This document shows, piece by piece, positions 35,293 to 43,921 of a stretch of 64,000 nt of DNA; within the stretch, counting starts at the first letter, position 1; the number at the start of each line of letters is the position of its first letter. A program made the position numbers and the translations under genes. The stretch lies in IMG/VR virus record IMGVR_UViG_3300032224_000591, positions 62,001 to 126,000 of that record; one strand, written 5' to 3'. The notes beneath the pieces are model-generated. The model was not told where the DNA came from. It worked only from the letters and a program-made list of their open reading frames with translations, and ran no database searches. This DNA comes from a virus.

Positions 35293-35782
35293 ATGGGACT
35301 ATCGATACCTCAACCTAGCTAAAGAGGTATCGACTTGGTCCAAAGATCCTAGTACTCAAGTTGGTGCTGTTATAGTCGGTGATAAGGGTCAAATCTTATC
35401 ACAGGGCTATAACGGCTTTCCTCGTGGTATTAAGGATAGTAAGAATCGCCTGAACGATCGACCAACTAAGTTAAAGCTGGTCGTTCATGCTGAGATGAAC
35501 TGTATCTATAATGCTTCATTCTCTGGTGTATCGCTGGAGAACTCAACCGTATATGTGCATGGATTGCCTGTATGCTCTGAATGTGCCAAGGGTGTTATCC
35601 AAGTTGGCATTAAACGCGTGATCATGTGTTACCCAATCGATATAGATGACAAGTGGAAAGATGCATTTGATGACACACAAAGAATGTTTGACGAAGCCGA
35701 CATCTCGTATACGAGTCTTAGTAGTGGGTATAAATCCAAGCAAGGGCTCAACGCGATCGAAGACTTTAGATCGACTATCTAA
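35264..35782 (+). CDS. cd: dCMP deaminase
   Basis: 172 residues from ATG 35264; T4 Cd is 193. Zinc site HAE in VVHAEMNC near 71 and PVCSEC near 97; N-terminal SKDPSTQVGAVIV is typical. Makes dUMP from dCMP. It overlaps the hydroxymethylase gene by 29 nt. Confidence 0.9.
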   Translation: MRDTLISLTRWDYRYLNLAKEVSTWSKDPSTQVGAVIVGDKGQILSQGYNGFPRGIKDSKNRLNDRPTKLKLVVHAEMNCIYNASFSGVSLENSTVYVHGLPVCSECAKGVIQVGIKRVIMCYPIDIDDKWKDAFDDTQRMFDEADISYTSLSSGYKSKQGLNAIEDFRSTI

Positions 35783-36080
35783 ATGGGCTGAGAAGCTTGG
35801 TATCGAGTACTTCTCATTTGTCAACTGCGTACACATAACAGGTGTGTACAAACCGGTTGATATAGATTATAATACACTTATGGATTGTGCACAACTGCAT
35901 GATAAAGTGCTTGCGCTAGGTAACTTCCCGTCTCGTGCGTTGGAGATACTTGGTATCGAGCACTTTGTGCTGCCTCATCCGTCCGGACTAAATAGAAAAC
36001 TAAATGATCCGGAGTATGAGAAGCAGAAACTAAGTGAGGCTAAGAGGTACATTGATGGAAACCACAGAGTATTACGATGA
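35670..36080 (+). CDS. Uracil-DNA-glycosylase-superfamily protein
   Basis: About 136 residues. VLVVGINPSKG (GxNP motif) and LPHPSGLNRKL (HPSxxN motif) are the two ends of the UDG fold active site; LALGNFPSRALEIL lies between. Overlaps dCMP deaminase by about 113 nt. ATG 35670 has GGAAAG 9 nt upstream, while 35646 is also open, so the start is uncertain. In a phage that may carry modified pyrimidines it could be a base-binding or modifying relative rather than a repair enzyme. Confidence 0.6.
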   Translation: MTHKECLTKPTSRIRVLVVGINPSKGSTRSKTLDRLSKWAEKLGIEYFSFVNCVHITGVYKPVDIDYNTLMDCAQLHDKVLALGNFPSRALEILGIEHFVLPHPSGLNRKLNDPEYEKQKLSEAKRYIDGNHRVLR

Positions 36081-37200
36081 GTACCTGCGTTACTTCACTC
36101 TGGCTAAGACACAACAAGAGAGATGCAATCTCGGGTCTATCCCCTATCTTGAATCGAGAATGGGCGACGACCTCCTCGAGCATGTTGAACTCTACGATGT
36201 TGTCGAGCGAAAGTTTGCTGGATTTTCGCAAATCATGCATGACTGCTACCATGGATGGACACCCTCCCACCCATACTGGACAAAGATGGAAAGAGGCATC
36301 CACTCTCGATACAGAGAAGTTGTAGCAAAGAACTGGACAGGCAAGCATAGTGATTTTGGACTAGCTGAGTGGCTTTATGTTTTCATCGTTCATCGTGTTA
36401 CCGGTTCAGGCATTAATTATGCTGTGAAGCCATCTGGCTATCACAACAGTATCCTATTCTCTTTGCATGAGTCAAAGACGATTGAGGATATGGTGAAGAT
36501 TATTAAGAACTATCAGTTCCCATTCTATACATCTGTAGGTTACCAGTTCCCTCAGTTTCCAAAGCCTGAGGGTGGCTACAAGAAGGGTGGCGACTACTAT
36601 CTTGGTGAGTTCGCACCCCGCCTCGCACGTGATTTGGCTGACTTCCTTGAGAAAGGTCGTGGGCGTGATCTTCGTGAGATTGGTAGTTTCATGCTCAATT
36701 GGAATACACGTAATGGGTTAAAGCAGTATCACTTTCAGTATGCGGCTATTGTTGCAGACATTGCTGATTGGTACCCATGCTATGTGAACCCACGCAGTCC
36801 ATTCTATTATGGATCAAATGCCAAAGAGTGTATCTCATATCTTGCTATCAACACACAAAAGAAAAAGCAGATCGACTTCCTTGATGACGTGATGGAACGC
36901 ATCTATGAGGATACCAACTCTTTTCCATATAATGCCGAGGACGTATGTTGTGACTTCATTCGTTGGGTTGAGAACTTTGTTAAGCCGGGTGCTTCCTATG
37001 ACCACCTTGATCGCGATGCTATCTGGTCATCCTGTAGAATCAAGGATCACCCGTTTGGCAGACAAAGGGCGATGCTTCAACTTGGTCTGGTTGATTCGTT
37101 CAACAACATGAATCATCATCCATCTGATAGCTATGTATTAGATATGAATGGCATCAGCGTGGTAGAGTACAAGAGGAAAGTAAACGAACTTGTCGCATGA
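36055..37200 (+). CDS. Putative amino-acid:DNA transferase (aGPT-pyrophosphorylase-like)
   Basis: 381 residues from ATG 36055, which has AAGAGG at good spacing. EWLYVFIVHRVTGSGINYAVKPSGYHNSI near 105 and NPRSPFYYGSNAKECISYL near 242 resemble the alpha-glutamyl/putrescinyl-thymine pyrophosphorylase family of hypermodified-base phages. These enzymes replace a pyrophosphate on hydroxymethyl-pyrimidine DNA with an amine or amino acid. It is flanked by hydroxymethylase and PLP-enzyme genes, as in known hypermodification clusters. Assignment is from memory of family patterns; moderate. Confidence 0.5.
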   Translation: METTEYYDEYLRYFTLAKTQQERCNLGSIPYLESRMGDDLLEHVELYDVVERKFAGFSQIMHDCYHGWTPSHPYWTKMERGIHSRYREVVAKNWTGKHSDFGLAEWLYVFIVHRVTGSGINYAVKPSGYHNSILFSLHESKTIEDMVKIIKNYQFPFYTSVGYQFPQFPKPEGGYKKGGDYYLGEFAPRLARDLADFLEKGRGRDLREIGSFMLNWNTRNGLKQYHFQYAAIVADIADWYPCYVNPRSPFYYGSNAKECISYLAINTQKKKQIDFLDDVMERIYEDTNSFPYNAEDVCCDFIRWVENFVKPGASYDHLDRDAIWSSCRIKDHPFGRQRAMLQLGLVDSFNNMNHHPSDSYVLDMNGISVVEYKRKVNELVA

Positions 37201-38092
37201 TTATCACGTACTAGATGGACATAATAAAGACTTACGCATGATGGATTGGGAGCAAGCGAAGGAGTATTATCTTTCGCTTACAGCTGGTTGGACTCCATAC
37301 AATCCTGACCCAGTTGTGATCGAACATGAGGGTGTTCGAGTAGTTAGAGATGACCTGATCGTTGGTACGAAAACTCGTGCCGGCGATCTTCTAGCTGCTA
37401 AAACAAACTACAAGACGTTGGTGTACGTACAGCCACGAACTGGATTGGCTGGTGTATCACTAAACGAGGTTGCGCGTATACATAACAAGGATGTTGTGTT
37501 ATTCATGCCTTCATCGAAGCGTATCTCCCTGCATCAGGCGTGTTGCATTGAGCAAGGTGCAAAACCTATCTTCGAACGTATCGCTGCAATGCCTATTCTA
37601 AATATTATGGCTAAAGAGTGGGCAGAGAAGAATGATGCTTTCTTCATCCCACTCGGTTTGAAGCATGAGCTTGCAACTGCTGGTATCGTGCACGCTGCAA
37701 GTAAGATCGATCCACCCGATGAGGTATATGTAGCCATATCAACAGGTGTTCTATCACGTGCTCTGCAGATTGCTTGGCCTAAAGCTAAGTTTCATTGTGT
37801 TGCAGTATCACGTAACTTAAAGGCCGGTGAACTTGGTAGAGCTGAGGTTATCTCTGATCCTCTTGCGTTTCAAACACCAGAACCATATCTTCCACCTTTC
37901 CCAACAGTTGCAACGTATGATGCAAAGGTGTGGAAGTATATCCCGAAGAACACAGGTCGTAACATCCTAATGTGGAACGTTGGGACCGAGCCTGTACTAA
38001 AAGATGAGACGATCTATGATCGCGTAGATTCATATCGTGATTGGAAAAAGAATGAAAGCACTCGTAGTAACTCCCTTCACTCCTTTATCTAA
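37190..38092 (+). CDS. PLP-dependent enzyme, fold type II (tryptophan-synthase-beta-like)
   Basis: 300 residues from a TTG start with AGAGGAAAG upstream; an in-frame ATG at 37238 has no ribosome site. GTKTRAGDLL near 65 supplies the Schiff-base Lys in the K.R.gdLl context of ACC-deaminase/cysteine-synthase relatives. VYVAISTGVLSRALQIAW near 184 looks like the phosphate-binding Gly-rich region. Related PLP enzymes act on amino acids attached to phage DNA bases. It overlaps the transferase gene by 11 nt. Confidence 0.6.
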   Translation: MSHDYHVLDGHNKDLRMMDWEQAKEYYLSLTAGWTPYNPDPVVIEHEGVRVVRDDLIVGTKTRAGDLLAAKTNYKTLVYVQPRTGLAGVSLNEVARIHNKDVVLFMPSSKRISLHQACCIEQGAKPIFERIAAMPILNIMAKEWAEKNDAFFIPLGLKHELATAGIVHAASKIDPPDEVYVAISTGVLSRALQIAWPKAKFHCVAVSRNLKAGELGRAEVISDPLAFQTPEPYLPPFPTVATYDAKVWKYIPKNTGRNILMWNVGTEPVLKDETIYDRVDSYRDWKKNESTRSNSLHSFI

Positions 38093-39101
38093 GAACTTAG
38101 CATCGCATCGCTCTGCACAAGGAGCGATCTATGCTGATCAGCTTGAGTTCTCAGGTATCAATATCGATCTAGCTATGACCGGCAATATTCCTGATGATTA
38201 CAATGAGTATGACGCTCTGTATGTCTATCATGGTAATGATTGGGGTGGCACACTCAATATGTTTGGTGGCGTCAAGAATTATGCTAACATTGATAGTGTA
38301 ATAAAGATGTCAAAATTCAAGAAAAGGGTGTATAGTATAGGTATTGAATATCCTGACTATCATGGTATGCTACGCACTAGACTTGATAAAACACCTGATG
38401 CACATCCTGACTGGAACCTGGTTGATTGGGAAGGCTTGAACATCATCAAACATCGTAGCACAGTCATGAATCCTAATGACCTGTTCCATGACTATCCTGC
38501 GATCGCTGTTGGCGACTCGCACGCTATTAGTTTGTACCGTCCTGGTTGGTTAAATGTGTCTGTACCTTTCAAGACACTACATGGTGCATTGAGCGCTGGA
38601 CTTGAGTCCTTCCTGCCTAAGGATCAAAAGTTTACAGAGATCGACTTCTACTTTGGCAACATCGATATTCGTCATCATCTTTGTAGGTTCCCCGATCCTG
38701 TTGCATCAACGCTCAAGCTCGTCAGCACATACGTAAAACAGGCTAACATGCTAGCTGAGAAGTATGATGCAACTGTAAATCTATATGAGCCATTGCCTAT
38801 TGAGAATGAGTCACGTAAGATTCCTCAGACTGGCTACTACAAAGGTAAGCCATTCCATGGTACATGGGAAGAGCGTGAACGTGTTCGTCTTTGGTTTAGA
38901 TCACATCTACAAATGGAAGCCGCAAATACCAAGCGCGTCTGGATTAAGAGATGGGTTGATGGATTCAAGAATGAAGCTGGTGAGTTAGACTTTAAGTATA
39001 TGGAGAAGCCACAGTCAGTGCATCTATCGCGTGAGTATTATCCTTATTGGCAGGGATTGAAGTGGAATGGGATTTCATCATTGAAAGGATTTATGGAATG
39101 A
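38052..39101 (+). CDS. Hypothetical protein with GDSH motif (SGNH-hydrolase-like?)
   Basis: 349 residues from ATG 38052; overlaps the PLP-enzyme gene by 41 nt. AIAVGDSHAISLYRPGW near 155 and DFYFGNIDIRHHLCR near 204 recall blocks I and III of SGNH hydrolases/acyltransferases. If so it could acylate or deacylate the modified base, but the family is not certain. Same operon as the putative hypermodification genes. Confidence 0.45.
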   Translation: MKALVVTPFTPLSKNLASHRSAQGAIYADQLEFSGINIDLAMTGNIPDDYNEYDALYVYHGNDWGGTLNMFGGVKNYANIDSVIKMSKFKKRVYSIGIEYPDYHGMLRTRLDKTPDAHPDWNLVDWEGLNIIKHRSTVMNPNDLFHDYPAIAVGDSHAISLYRPGWLNVSVPFKTLHGALSAGLESFLPKDQKFTEIDFYFGNIDIRHHLCRFPDPVASTLKLVSTYVKQANMLAEKYDATVNLYEPLPIENESRKIPQTGYYKGKPFHGTWEERERVRLWFRSHLQMEAANTKRVWIKRWVDGFKNEAGELDFKYMEKPQSVHLSREYYPYWQGLKWNGISSLKGFME

Positions 39102-39445
39102 ATTCTGACGACCTAAAATATTTGGAAAATATAAAATATTTGGAAAATGTTATGAATAAATTGGATGAGAAGAATATTAAATACAAGTTTAATGAAGAGC
39201 AACTCGTTGCAGAACTGAAGGCATATATAGATGGTACCTACACATCTCATTATGTTGGCACTGACAACGTCCAGGCATTCGAGCTTATTGCAGCCGCAGG
39301 CCATGGAATGGGATTCACAATTGGCGACATTATTAAGTACGCTTCTCGCTACGGCAAGAAGGGTGGTCGCAACCGCCAAGATCTTTTGAAGATCCTTCAC
39401 TATACTATTTTAGCACTGTACGTGCATGACAAGGAGACTAAGTAA
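39098..39445 (+). CDS. DUF3310-like small protein
   Basis: 115 residues from ATG 39098 (ATGA overlap). The second half, QAFELIAAAGHGMGFTIGDIIKYASRYGKKGGRNRQDLLKILHY, is the phage DUF3310 nucleotide-kinase-associated pattern. The N-terminus contains a tandem KYLEN(I/V) repeat encoded by an AT-rich 18-nt DNA repeat at about 39115-39150. Confidence 0.6.
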   Translation: MNSDDLKYLENIKYLENVMNKLDEKNIKYKFNEEQLVAELKAYIDGTYTSHYVGTDNVQAFELIAAAGHGMGFTIGDIIKYASRYGKKGGRNRQDLLKILHYTILALYVHDKETK

Positions 39446-40440
39446 TGGAAATTAAGTTTGAGTTCGACAAGCTTCAGAAGCAGAAGCTATTTGTCGCCAC
39501 TCCTATGTATGGTGGTGCTTGCGCTGGTATGTTTACCAAGTCATGTACCGACCTTTCAGCGTTCTGTGCTGCTCATAACATCCCGCTGCAGTTCTACTTC
39601 CTGTTCAACGAGTCGCTGATCACACGCGCACGTAACTACTGTGTAGACGAGTTCATGCGTTCGGGTGCTGACCATCTGATGTTCATTGACTCTGACATTG
39701 GGTTCAATGCTCAGGACATTATCGCCATGATGGTGATGCAGGGCAATGAGCCTGAAAAATACCAAATCATTGGTGGACCGTATCCTAAGAAGTGCATCTC
39801 ATGGGAGAAGATCAAGAAGGCTGTCGATAAGGGCGTAGCTGATACAGATCCGAACGTCCTTGAGCGCTTTGTTGGTGACTATGTCTTCAACCCTAAGGGT
39901 GGTTCACAGACTATTCAGATCAGCGAGCCATGCGAAGTTCTTGAGATTGGCACTGGCTTTATGATGGTTCATCGTACTGCCATGCAAAAGTTCTATGATA
40001 CTTTCCCGCAGTATATGTACAAGCCTGATCATGTTCGTACTGAACACTTTGATGGTACTCGTGAGATCATGCAGGCCTTCCAGGCTGAAGTCGATCAGCT
40101 TGACTTTAAGTCATACTACGAGCAGGAGATGAAGCGCGTCTCTGAGATGAAGCTTAATGATCCTGAAGCTATTCAGGCTGAAATTGAGAAGGTGCTTGCT
40201 ACTGCGCAAGAAATCAATAGCAAGAAGTCAAAGCGTTATCTGTCTGAAGACTACTGGTTCTGTCAGAAGGCACAGGAAGCTAACATTAAAACCTGGTTCT
40301 GCCCATGGATGCGTCTGCAGCATGTTGGCAGCTATATCTTCGGTGGCTCATTAGCCGATCTTGCAGCTATTGGTGCATCTGCTACCGCTGATCCAAGCGC
40401 GCTTGGAAAAACTAAAGTGAATCGCAAGCCTGAGCGATAA
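39445..40440 (+). CDS. GT-A-type glycosyltransferase
   Basis: 331 residues. Opens with VATPMYGGACAGMF; NESLITRARNYCVDEFM near 54 and the metal-binding DSD in HLMFIDSDIGF near 82 define a family-2-like nucleotide-sugar transferase. Acidic helical insert at 205-265. Its place at the end of the modification block makes glycosylation of a modified base a candidate role; cell-surface or capsid glycosylation is an alternative. Confidence 0.65.
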   Translation: MEIKFEFDKLQKQKLFVATPMYGGACAGMFTKSCTDLSAFCAAHNIPLQFYFLFNESLITRARNYCVDEFMRSGADHLMFIDSDIGFNAQDIIAMMVMQGNEPEKYQIIGGPYPKKCISWEKIKKAVDKGVADTDPNVLERFVGDYVFNPKGGSQTIQISEPCEVLEIGTGFMMVHRTAMQKFYDTFPQYMYKPDHVRTEHFDGTREIMQAFQAEVDQLDFKSYYEQEMKRVSEMKLNDPEAIQAEIEKVLATAQEINSKKSKRYLSEDYWFCQKAQEANIKTWFCPWMRLQHVGSYIFGGSLADLAAIGASATADPSALGKTKVNRKPER

Positions 40441-40466
40441 TTGAACCTTACATTATGGAGTATATT

Positions 40467-41135
40467 ATGCAGAACATGAAGCTTGACACACGTACTACGA
40501 ATATCCTGAAGAACTTCTCTTCTATCAACCCTTCGTTGCTCTTTACACCGGGCAGCACACTCAAGACGCAGTCGCCAACATCTTCTATCTTGGCGACTGC
40601 GACCATCACGCAGAACTTTGACTCACAGTTCGCTATCTATGAGCTGTCGCGTCTGCTTGGTGTCATGTCCTTGTTCAAGGAGCCTGAACTTCAGATTGAT
40701 GAGAAGTTCCTTGTCATCAAGGATAGCAATGGTCAGAAGCGTGTGAAGTACACGTTTACCGATCCTTCAAACATCATCGCCCCTAAGGCAGATGTTAAGG
40801 TTCGTATGCCTGAGACTCTTGCTGAAGTTAAGGTGACTTCTGACGTATTGAATGATGTGCTTCGTGCGGCTGCTCTCTTGAAGCATCCTGACGTTGCATT
40901 CATCGGTCAAGATGGTCAGCTGACGCTGTCGACTATCGACTCTTCGAAGAAGAGTAAGGACTCTTATGACATCACTATCGGTACGACTGAGCATACGTTT
41001 CAAGTGATCTTTAAGCTTGAGACGCTAAAGCTGCTTCCAGGTGACTATGACGTCACAGTAGCAAAGGGACTTGCCTTCTGGAAAGGTGAAGACGTCGAGT
41101 ACTACACGGGCGCTGAATCAAACTCTTCATTCTAA
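40467..41135 (+). CDS. 45: Sliding clamp gp45
   Basis: 222 residues from ATG 40467 (TGGAG upstream; the ATG at 40455 is part of the ribosome site); T4 gp45 is 228. LDTRTTNILKNFSSINPSLLFTPG and the LSRLLGVMSLFKEPEL block are family-typical. Trimeric processivity ring for gp43 and co-activator of late transcription with gp55. Confidence 0.92.
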   Translation: MQNMKLDTRTTNILKNFSSINPSLLFTPGSTLKTQSPTSSILATATITQNFDSQFAIYELSRLLGVMSLFKEPELQIDEKFLVIKDSNGQKRVKYTFTDPSNIIAPKADVKVRMPETLAEVKVTSDVLNDVLRAAALLKHPDVAFIGQDGQLTLSTIDSSKKSKDSYDITIGTTEHTFQVIFKLETLKLLPGDYDVTVAKGLAFWKGEDVEYYTGAESNSSF

Positions 41136-41146
41136 GGGAGTTTGAT

Positions 41147-42082
41147 ATGCTTGAGCAATTTCTGTGGGTAGAGAAGTATCGTCCGAAGACGATTGCTGAT
41201 ACGATCCTGCCTTCTGATTTGAAGGCAACGTTTCAGCAGTTCGTCGACCAAAAGAACATTCCAAACTTGATCTTGTCTGGTACGGCTGGCGTGGGTAAAA
41301 CCACGGTAGCTCGTGCTATGCTCGAAGAGCTGGCGTGTGATTATGTTGTAATCAATGGATCTATGAATGGTAACATCGACACACTCCGTAATGACATCAT
41401 GCAGTTCGCAAGTTCTATCAGCTTCACGGGTGGACGTAAGTACGTCATTCTTGACGAGGCAGATTACCTCAATCCAAACTCTACGCAGCCGGCACTCCGC
41501 AATTTCATGGAAGAGTTCTCCAGAAATTGTGGTTTCATTCTCACCTGCAACTTTAAGTCTAGAATCATTGAACCGCTTCATTCTAGGTGCTCTGTCATAG
41601 ATTTTAAGATTACGCCGAAGGACAACGCAAAGCTTGCGATGCAGTTCTTCAAGCGTGTGCAGGGTATCCTTGATAGGGAAGAGATTCAGTATGATAAGGC
41701 TGTAGTGGCTGAAGTCATTCAGAAGCACTTCCCCGACTGGCGCCGCGTGCTTAATGAGTTGCAGCGCTACTCGGCTACTGGCAAGATCGATACTGGTATC
41801 CTTGTCAACCTTGATGAGGAAGCGTTCAATCAGTTGGTTGGTCTACTTAAGGACAAGAACTTTACGAGCATGCGCAAGTGGGTAGATAGCAACACTATCG
41901 ATCAGACTGCCATGTTCCGTAAGTTCTATGATACTGCAGCTAGCTATATGACGCCAGGTGGCGTAGCACAACTCGTTATGCTACTTGGTAAGTATCAGTA
42001 TCAAGCTGCATTTGCTGCTGATCCAGTGATCAACTTCACTGCCTTCCTGACTGAGGTCATGACCAAGTGTGAGTTCGAGTAA
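41147..42082 (+). CDS. 44: Clamp loader large subunit gp44
   Basis: 311 residues; T4 gp44 is 319. WVEKYRPKTI, Walker A SGTAGVGKTT near 46, Walker B ILDEADYLNP near 103 and the SRCSVIDF sensor. AAA+ ATPase that opens gp45. Confidence 0.95.
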   Translation: MLEQFLWVEKYRPKTIADTILPSDLKATFQQFVDQKNIPNLILSGTAGVGKTTVARAMLEELACDYVVINGSMNGNIDTLRNDIMQFASSISFTGGRKYVILDEADYLNPNSTQPALRNFMEEFSRNCGFILTCNFKSRIIEPLHSRCSVIDFKITPKDNAKLAMQFFKRVQGILDREEIQYDKAVVAEVIQKHFPDWRRVLNELQRYSATGKIDTGILVNLDEEAFNQLVGLLKDKNFTSMRKWVDSNTIDQTAMFRKFYDTAASYMTPGGVAQLVMLLGKYQYQAAFAADPVINFTAFLTEVMTKCEFE

Positions 42083-42459
42083 TGGCATATGATTGGCGAT
42101 ACGAGAACAGCATCAACTCCACCAAGGACTATCAGGATCCGGATGGGAATGAGCACAAGTACTCCGCATGGCGTACAAACTCGTCCCTGTCATACTTCCC
42201 TGATACTGTACTCTATGCCAATGATATGAACATGCTTCATCATCTGGATGACAAGCCACAATACGACTACCTCTTCTTCTCCATCCGCCAGAAGAAGAGG
42301 TTCTTTAAGAGGGACAAGAAGCAGGACAAAGACAGCAACTTCGCTTTAGTTCAGGACCACTATAAATATAATAATACGAGAGCAAGGGAAGCACTGCAGA
42401 TTCTTACGGAGAAGCAGCTCGATATTATTCGACAAAAAGAAGAAAAAGGTGGAACATGA
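42082..42459 (+). CDS. 62: Clamp loader small subunit gp62
   Basis: 125 residues, shorter than T4 gp62 (187) but like cyanophage forms. PQYDYLFFSIRQKKRFFK and the C-terminal AREALQILTEKQLDIIRQ fit. Overlaps gp44 by one base and regA by 4 nt. Confidence 0.8.
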   Translation: MAYDWRYENSINSTKDYQDPDGNEHKYSAWRTNSSLSYFPDTVLYANDMNMLHHLDDKPQYDYLFFSIRQKKRFFKRDKKQDKDSNFALVQDHYKYNNTRAREALQILTEKQLDIIRQKEEKGGT

Positions 42460-42854
42460 ACTTAATCGAATCACTGGTTGAAGTGAGAATCGCTGAGGAA
42501 GAGGACTTCCTAAAGATCAAGGAAACTCTGACACGTATTGGCGTTGCATCTCGTAAGGATCAAAAGCTTTATCAGTCCTGTCATATCCTGCACAAACAGG
42601 GTAAGTACTATATCGTCCATTTCAAAGAGCTCTTTGCCCTAGATGGGAAGCCTTCGGACTTCACACCTGAGGACAAGGGAAGACGTAACACTATTGCTTT
42701 GCTCCTAGAGGAGTGGGGGCTGGTGAAGGTTGTAGAACCAGAGAGAATCGCAGAGCCTAAGGCACCGATGAGTCAGGTGAAGATCCTGCCTCATAAGGAA
42801 AAGGATAACTGGATTCTGGAAGCAAAGTACAATATCGGCAGAAAGAAGAAATAG
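42456..42854 (+). CDS. regA: Translational repressor RegA
   Basis: 132 residues; T4 RegA is 122. Begins LIESLVEVRIAEEEDFLKIKETLTRIGVAS, and carries LYQSCHILHKQGKYYIVHFKELFALDGK. Binds ribosome sites of early mRNAs. Position after gene 62 is as in T4. Confidence 0.93.
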   Translation: MNLIESLVEVRIAEEEDFLKIKETLTRIGVASRKDQKLYQSCHILHKQGKYYIVHFKELFALDGKPSDFTPEDKGRRNTIALLLEEWGLVKVVEPERIAEPKAPMSQVKILPHKEKDNWILEAKYNIGRKKK

Positions 42855-42856
42855 GC

Positions 42857-43228
42857 ATGAAATTTTTTGGTATGAAGGGCAAACGCCCTGCAAAGCCGAT
42901 CGTTACTAAAACGCCGGCTGAAGTGAAGTTGGATATGATCAGGGACATCCTGTTCCCGCCGAGCGAATCCCATATCGATAAAGACGGAAGAAAGTTTCTA
43001 GTCGACTTCTCAGCTGACTTGAATCTTGACTCCGCCTTGTCGGACCTAGAAGATGGTTACAATGACAAGGCTTGTCAGCAGACCATCAAGAAAATCTCTA
43101 ATCGTATTTTCGAGGTCCGAAAGATCCTCGAGGCCCATCAAGAAATCACCGACGCAGAGTACCTGATCGTCGACGACCTTGCGGAGGAAGCTTATGAAAA
43201 AGTTCAGGCGTCAGATAGAGAGCATTGA
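42857..43228 (+). CDS. Hypothetical protein
   Basis: 123 residues, basic N-terminus then acidic helical region. Starts 2 nt after regA and overlaps the next small gene. Position resembles cyanophage unknowns after regA. Function unknown. Confidence 0.55.
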   Translation: MKFFGMKGKRPAKPIVTKTPAEVKLDMIRDILFPPSESHIDKDGRKFLVDFSADLNLDSALSDLEDGYNDKACQQTIKKISNRIFEVRKILEAHQEITDAEYLIVDDLAEEAYEKVQASDREH

Positions 43229-43409
43229 CAAGTTCATCGAGTCTCTAGAGGAGATGATCGATGCCCGCGATGATATGTGGCAGGAGGAGAAGTTCTGCAA
43301 CTACAAGCAGGCCGAAAAGATCCGCGTGGCTCGATACGAACCAGCTAGAGCTAGGCTAAAGGAAGCACTCACCGACCACATTGTTGAGGTCGTGGAGGAA
43401 GAGGACTAG
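43194..43409 (+). CDS. Small coiled-coil protein
   Basis: 71 residues from ATG 43194 (GGAGGAAG upstream). Charged, helical throughout. Last gene before a strong terminator. Unknown function. Confidence 0.55.
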   Translation: MKKFRRQIESIDKFIESLEEMIDARDDMWQEEKFCNYKQAEKIRVARYEPARARLKEALTDHIVEVVEEED

Positions 43410-43487
43410 CCAGAACCACATCCACCGGCCATGCCCAGAGCGCGTGTGGTGGACGATTGCCGATCGGATGCTGGATTCCATACCCCC

Positions 43488-43522
43488 GGGGACTGTGACA
43501 AAAAAGTCACAGTCCCCTTTTT
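43488..43522 (+). terminator. Rho-independent terminator of the clamp-regA operon
   Basis: Twelve-pair stem GGGGACTGTGAC/GTCACAGTCCCC with an A6 loop, then TTTTT. Confidence 0.92.
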
Positions 43523-43533
43523 GTTAGCCCCGG

Positions 43534-43589
43534 GCCGCATTTTCTAGTGTACTCTGCCGCCGGTTGCTATATAATAGGCCTATCAAATG
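43534..43589 (+). promoter_or_regulatory. Early promoter cassette copy 1
   Basis: 56-nt element: TGTACT (43548-43553), 16-nt spacer, TATAAT (43570-43575), then TAGGCCTATCAAATG. Nearly identical to 43835-43890 and related to 44218-44272. Confidence 0.75.
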
Positions 43590-43613
43590 GTAACCAACCA
43601 CTGGAGCTTAGCA

Positions 43614-43799
43614 ATGACCAAGGTTCACCAATTCATCACCCGCTATCCCACCGTCGATGGCTACGAACTCATCTGCTTCGTCGAGGCATACGGCCGGCTT
43701 CTCAGAACCTCTGTTGACCTGCTCCTATCCGAAGGGCTAGAGTCCGACCAGACTGCTCGATTCTATATCGAGTGCATCGGCCGCATGAAGGGTGTGTGA
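43614..43799 (+). CDS. Small early protein
   Basis: 61 residues from ATG 43614 with TGGAG upstream. The earlier ATG at 43587 belongs to the conserved promoter element. Soluble, unknown. Its stop lies in a hairpin GTGTGAC/GTCACAC with an A6 loop (43794-43813). Confidence 0.55.
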   Translation: MTKVHQFITRYPTVDGYELICFVEAYGRLLRTSVDLLLSEGLESDQTARFYIECIGRMKGV

Positions 43800-43834
43800 C
43801 AAAAAAGTCACACGGTACGGCAATCGAGTCTGAG

Positions 43835-43890
43835 GCCGCATTTTGCGGTGTACTTTCCGGCCAGCTGCTGTATAATAGGCCTATCAAATG
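43835..43890 (+). promoter_or_regulatory. Early promoter cassette copy 2
   Basis: TGTACT (43849-43854), 16-nt spacer, TATAAT (43871-43876), followed by the same AGGCCTATCAAATG tail as copy 1. Confidence 0.75.
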
Positions 43891-43921
43891 CAGATTGACT
43901 GCAGACAACTGGAGCTAGACT

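Noticed and set aside
39115-39150. Tandem 18-nt AT-rich repeat as an origin iteron
   Set aside because: Only two copies, inside a coding region, encoding KYLEN twice; more likely simple slippage.
41132-41728. 198-aa minus-strand ORF antisense to gp44
   Set aside because: It mirrors the coding pattern of gp44, has no ribosome site or neighbours on that strand, and its composition is that of a reverse-complement shadow.
42361-42368. TATAAATA inside gp62
   Set aside because: Exact late box, but within a replication operon with no late-type gene start at the usual distance; AT-rich chance match.
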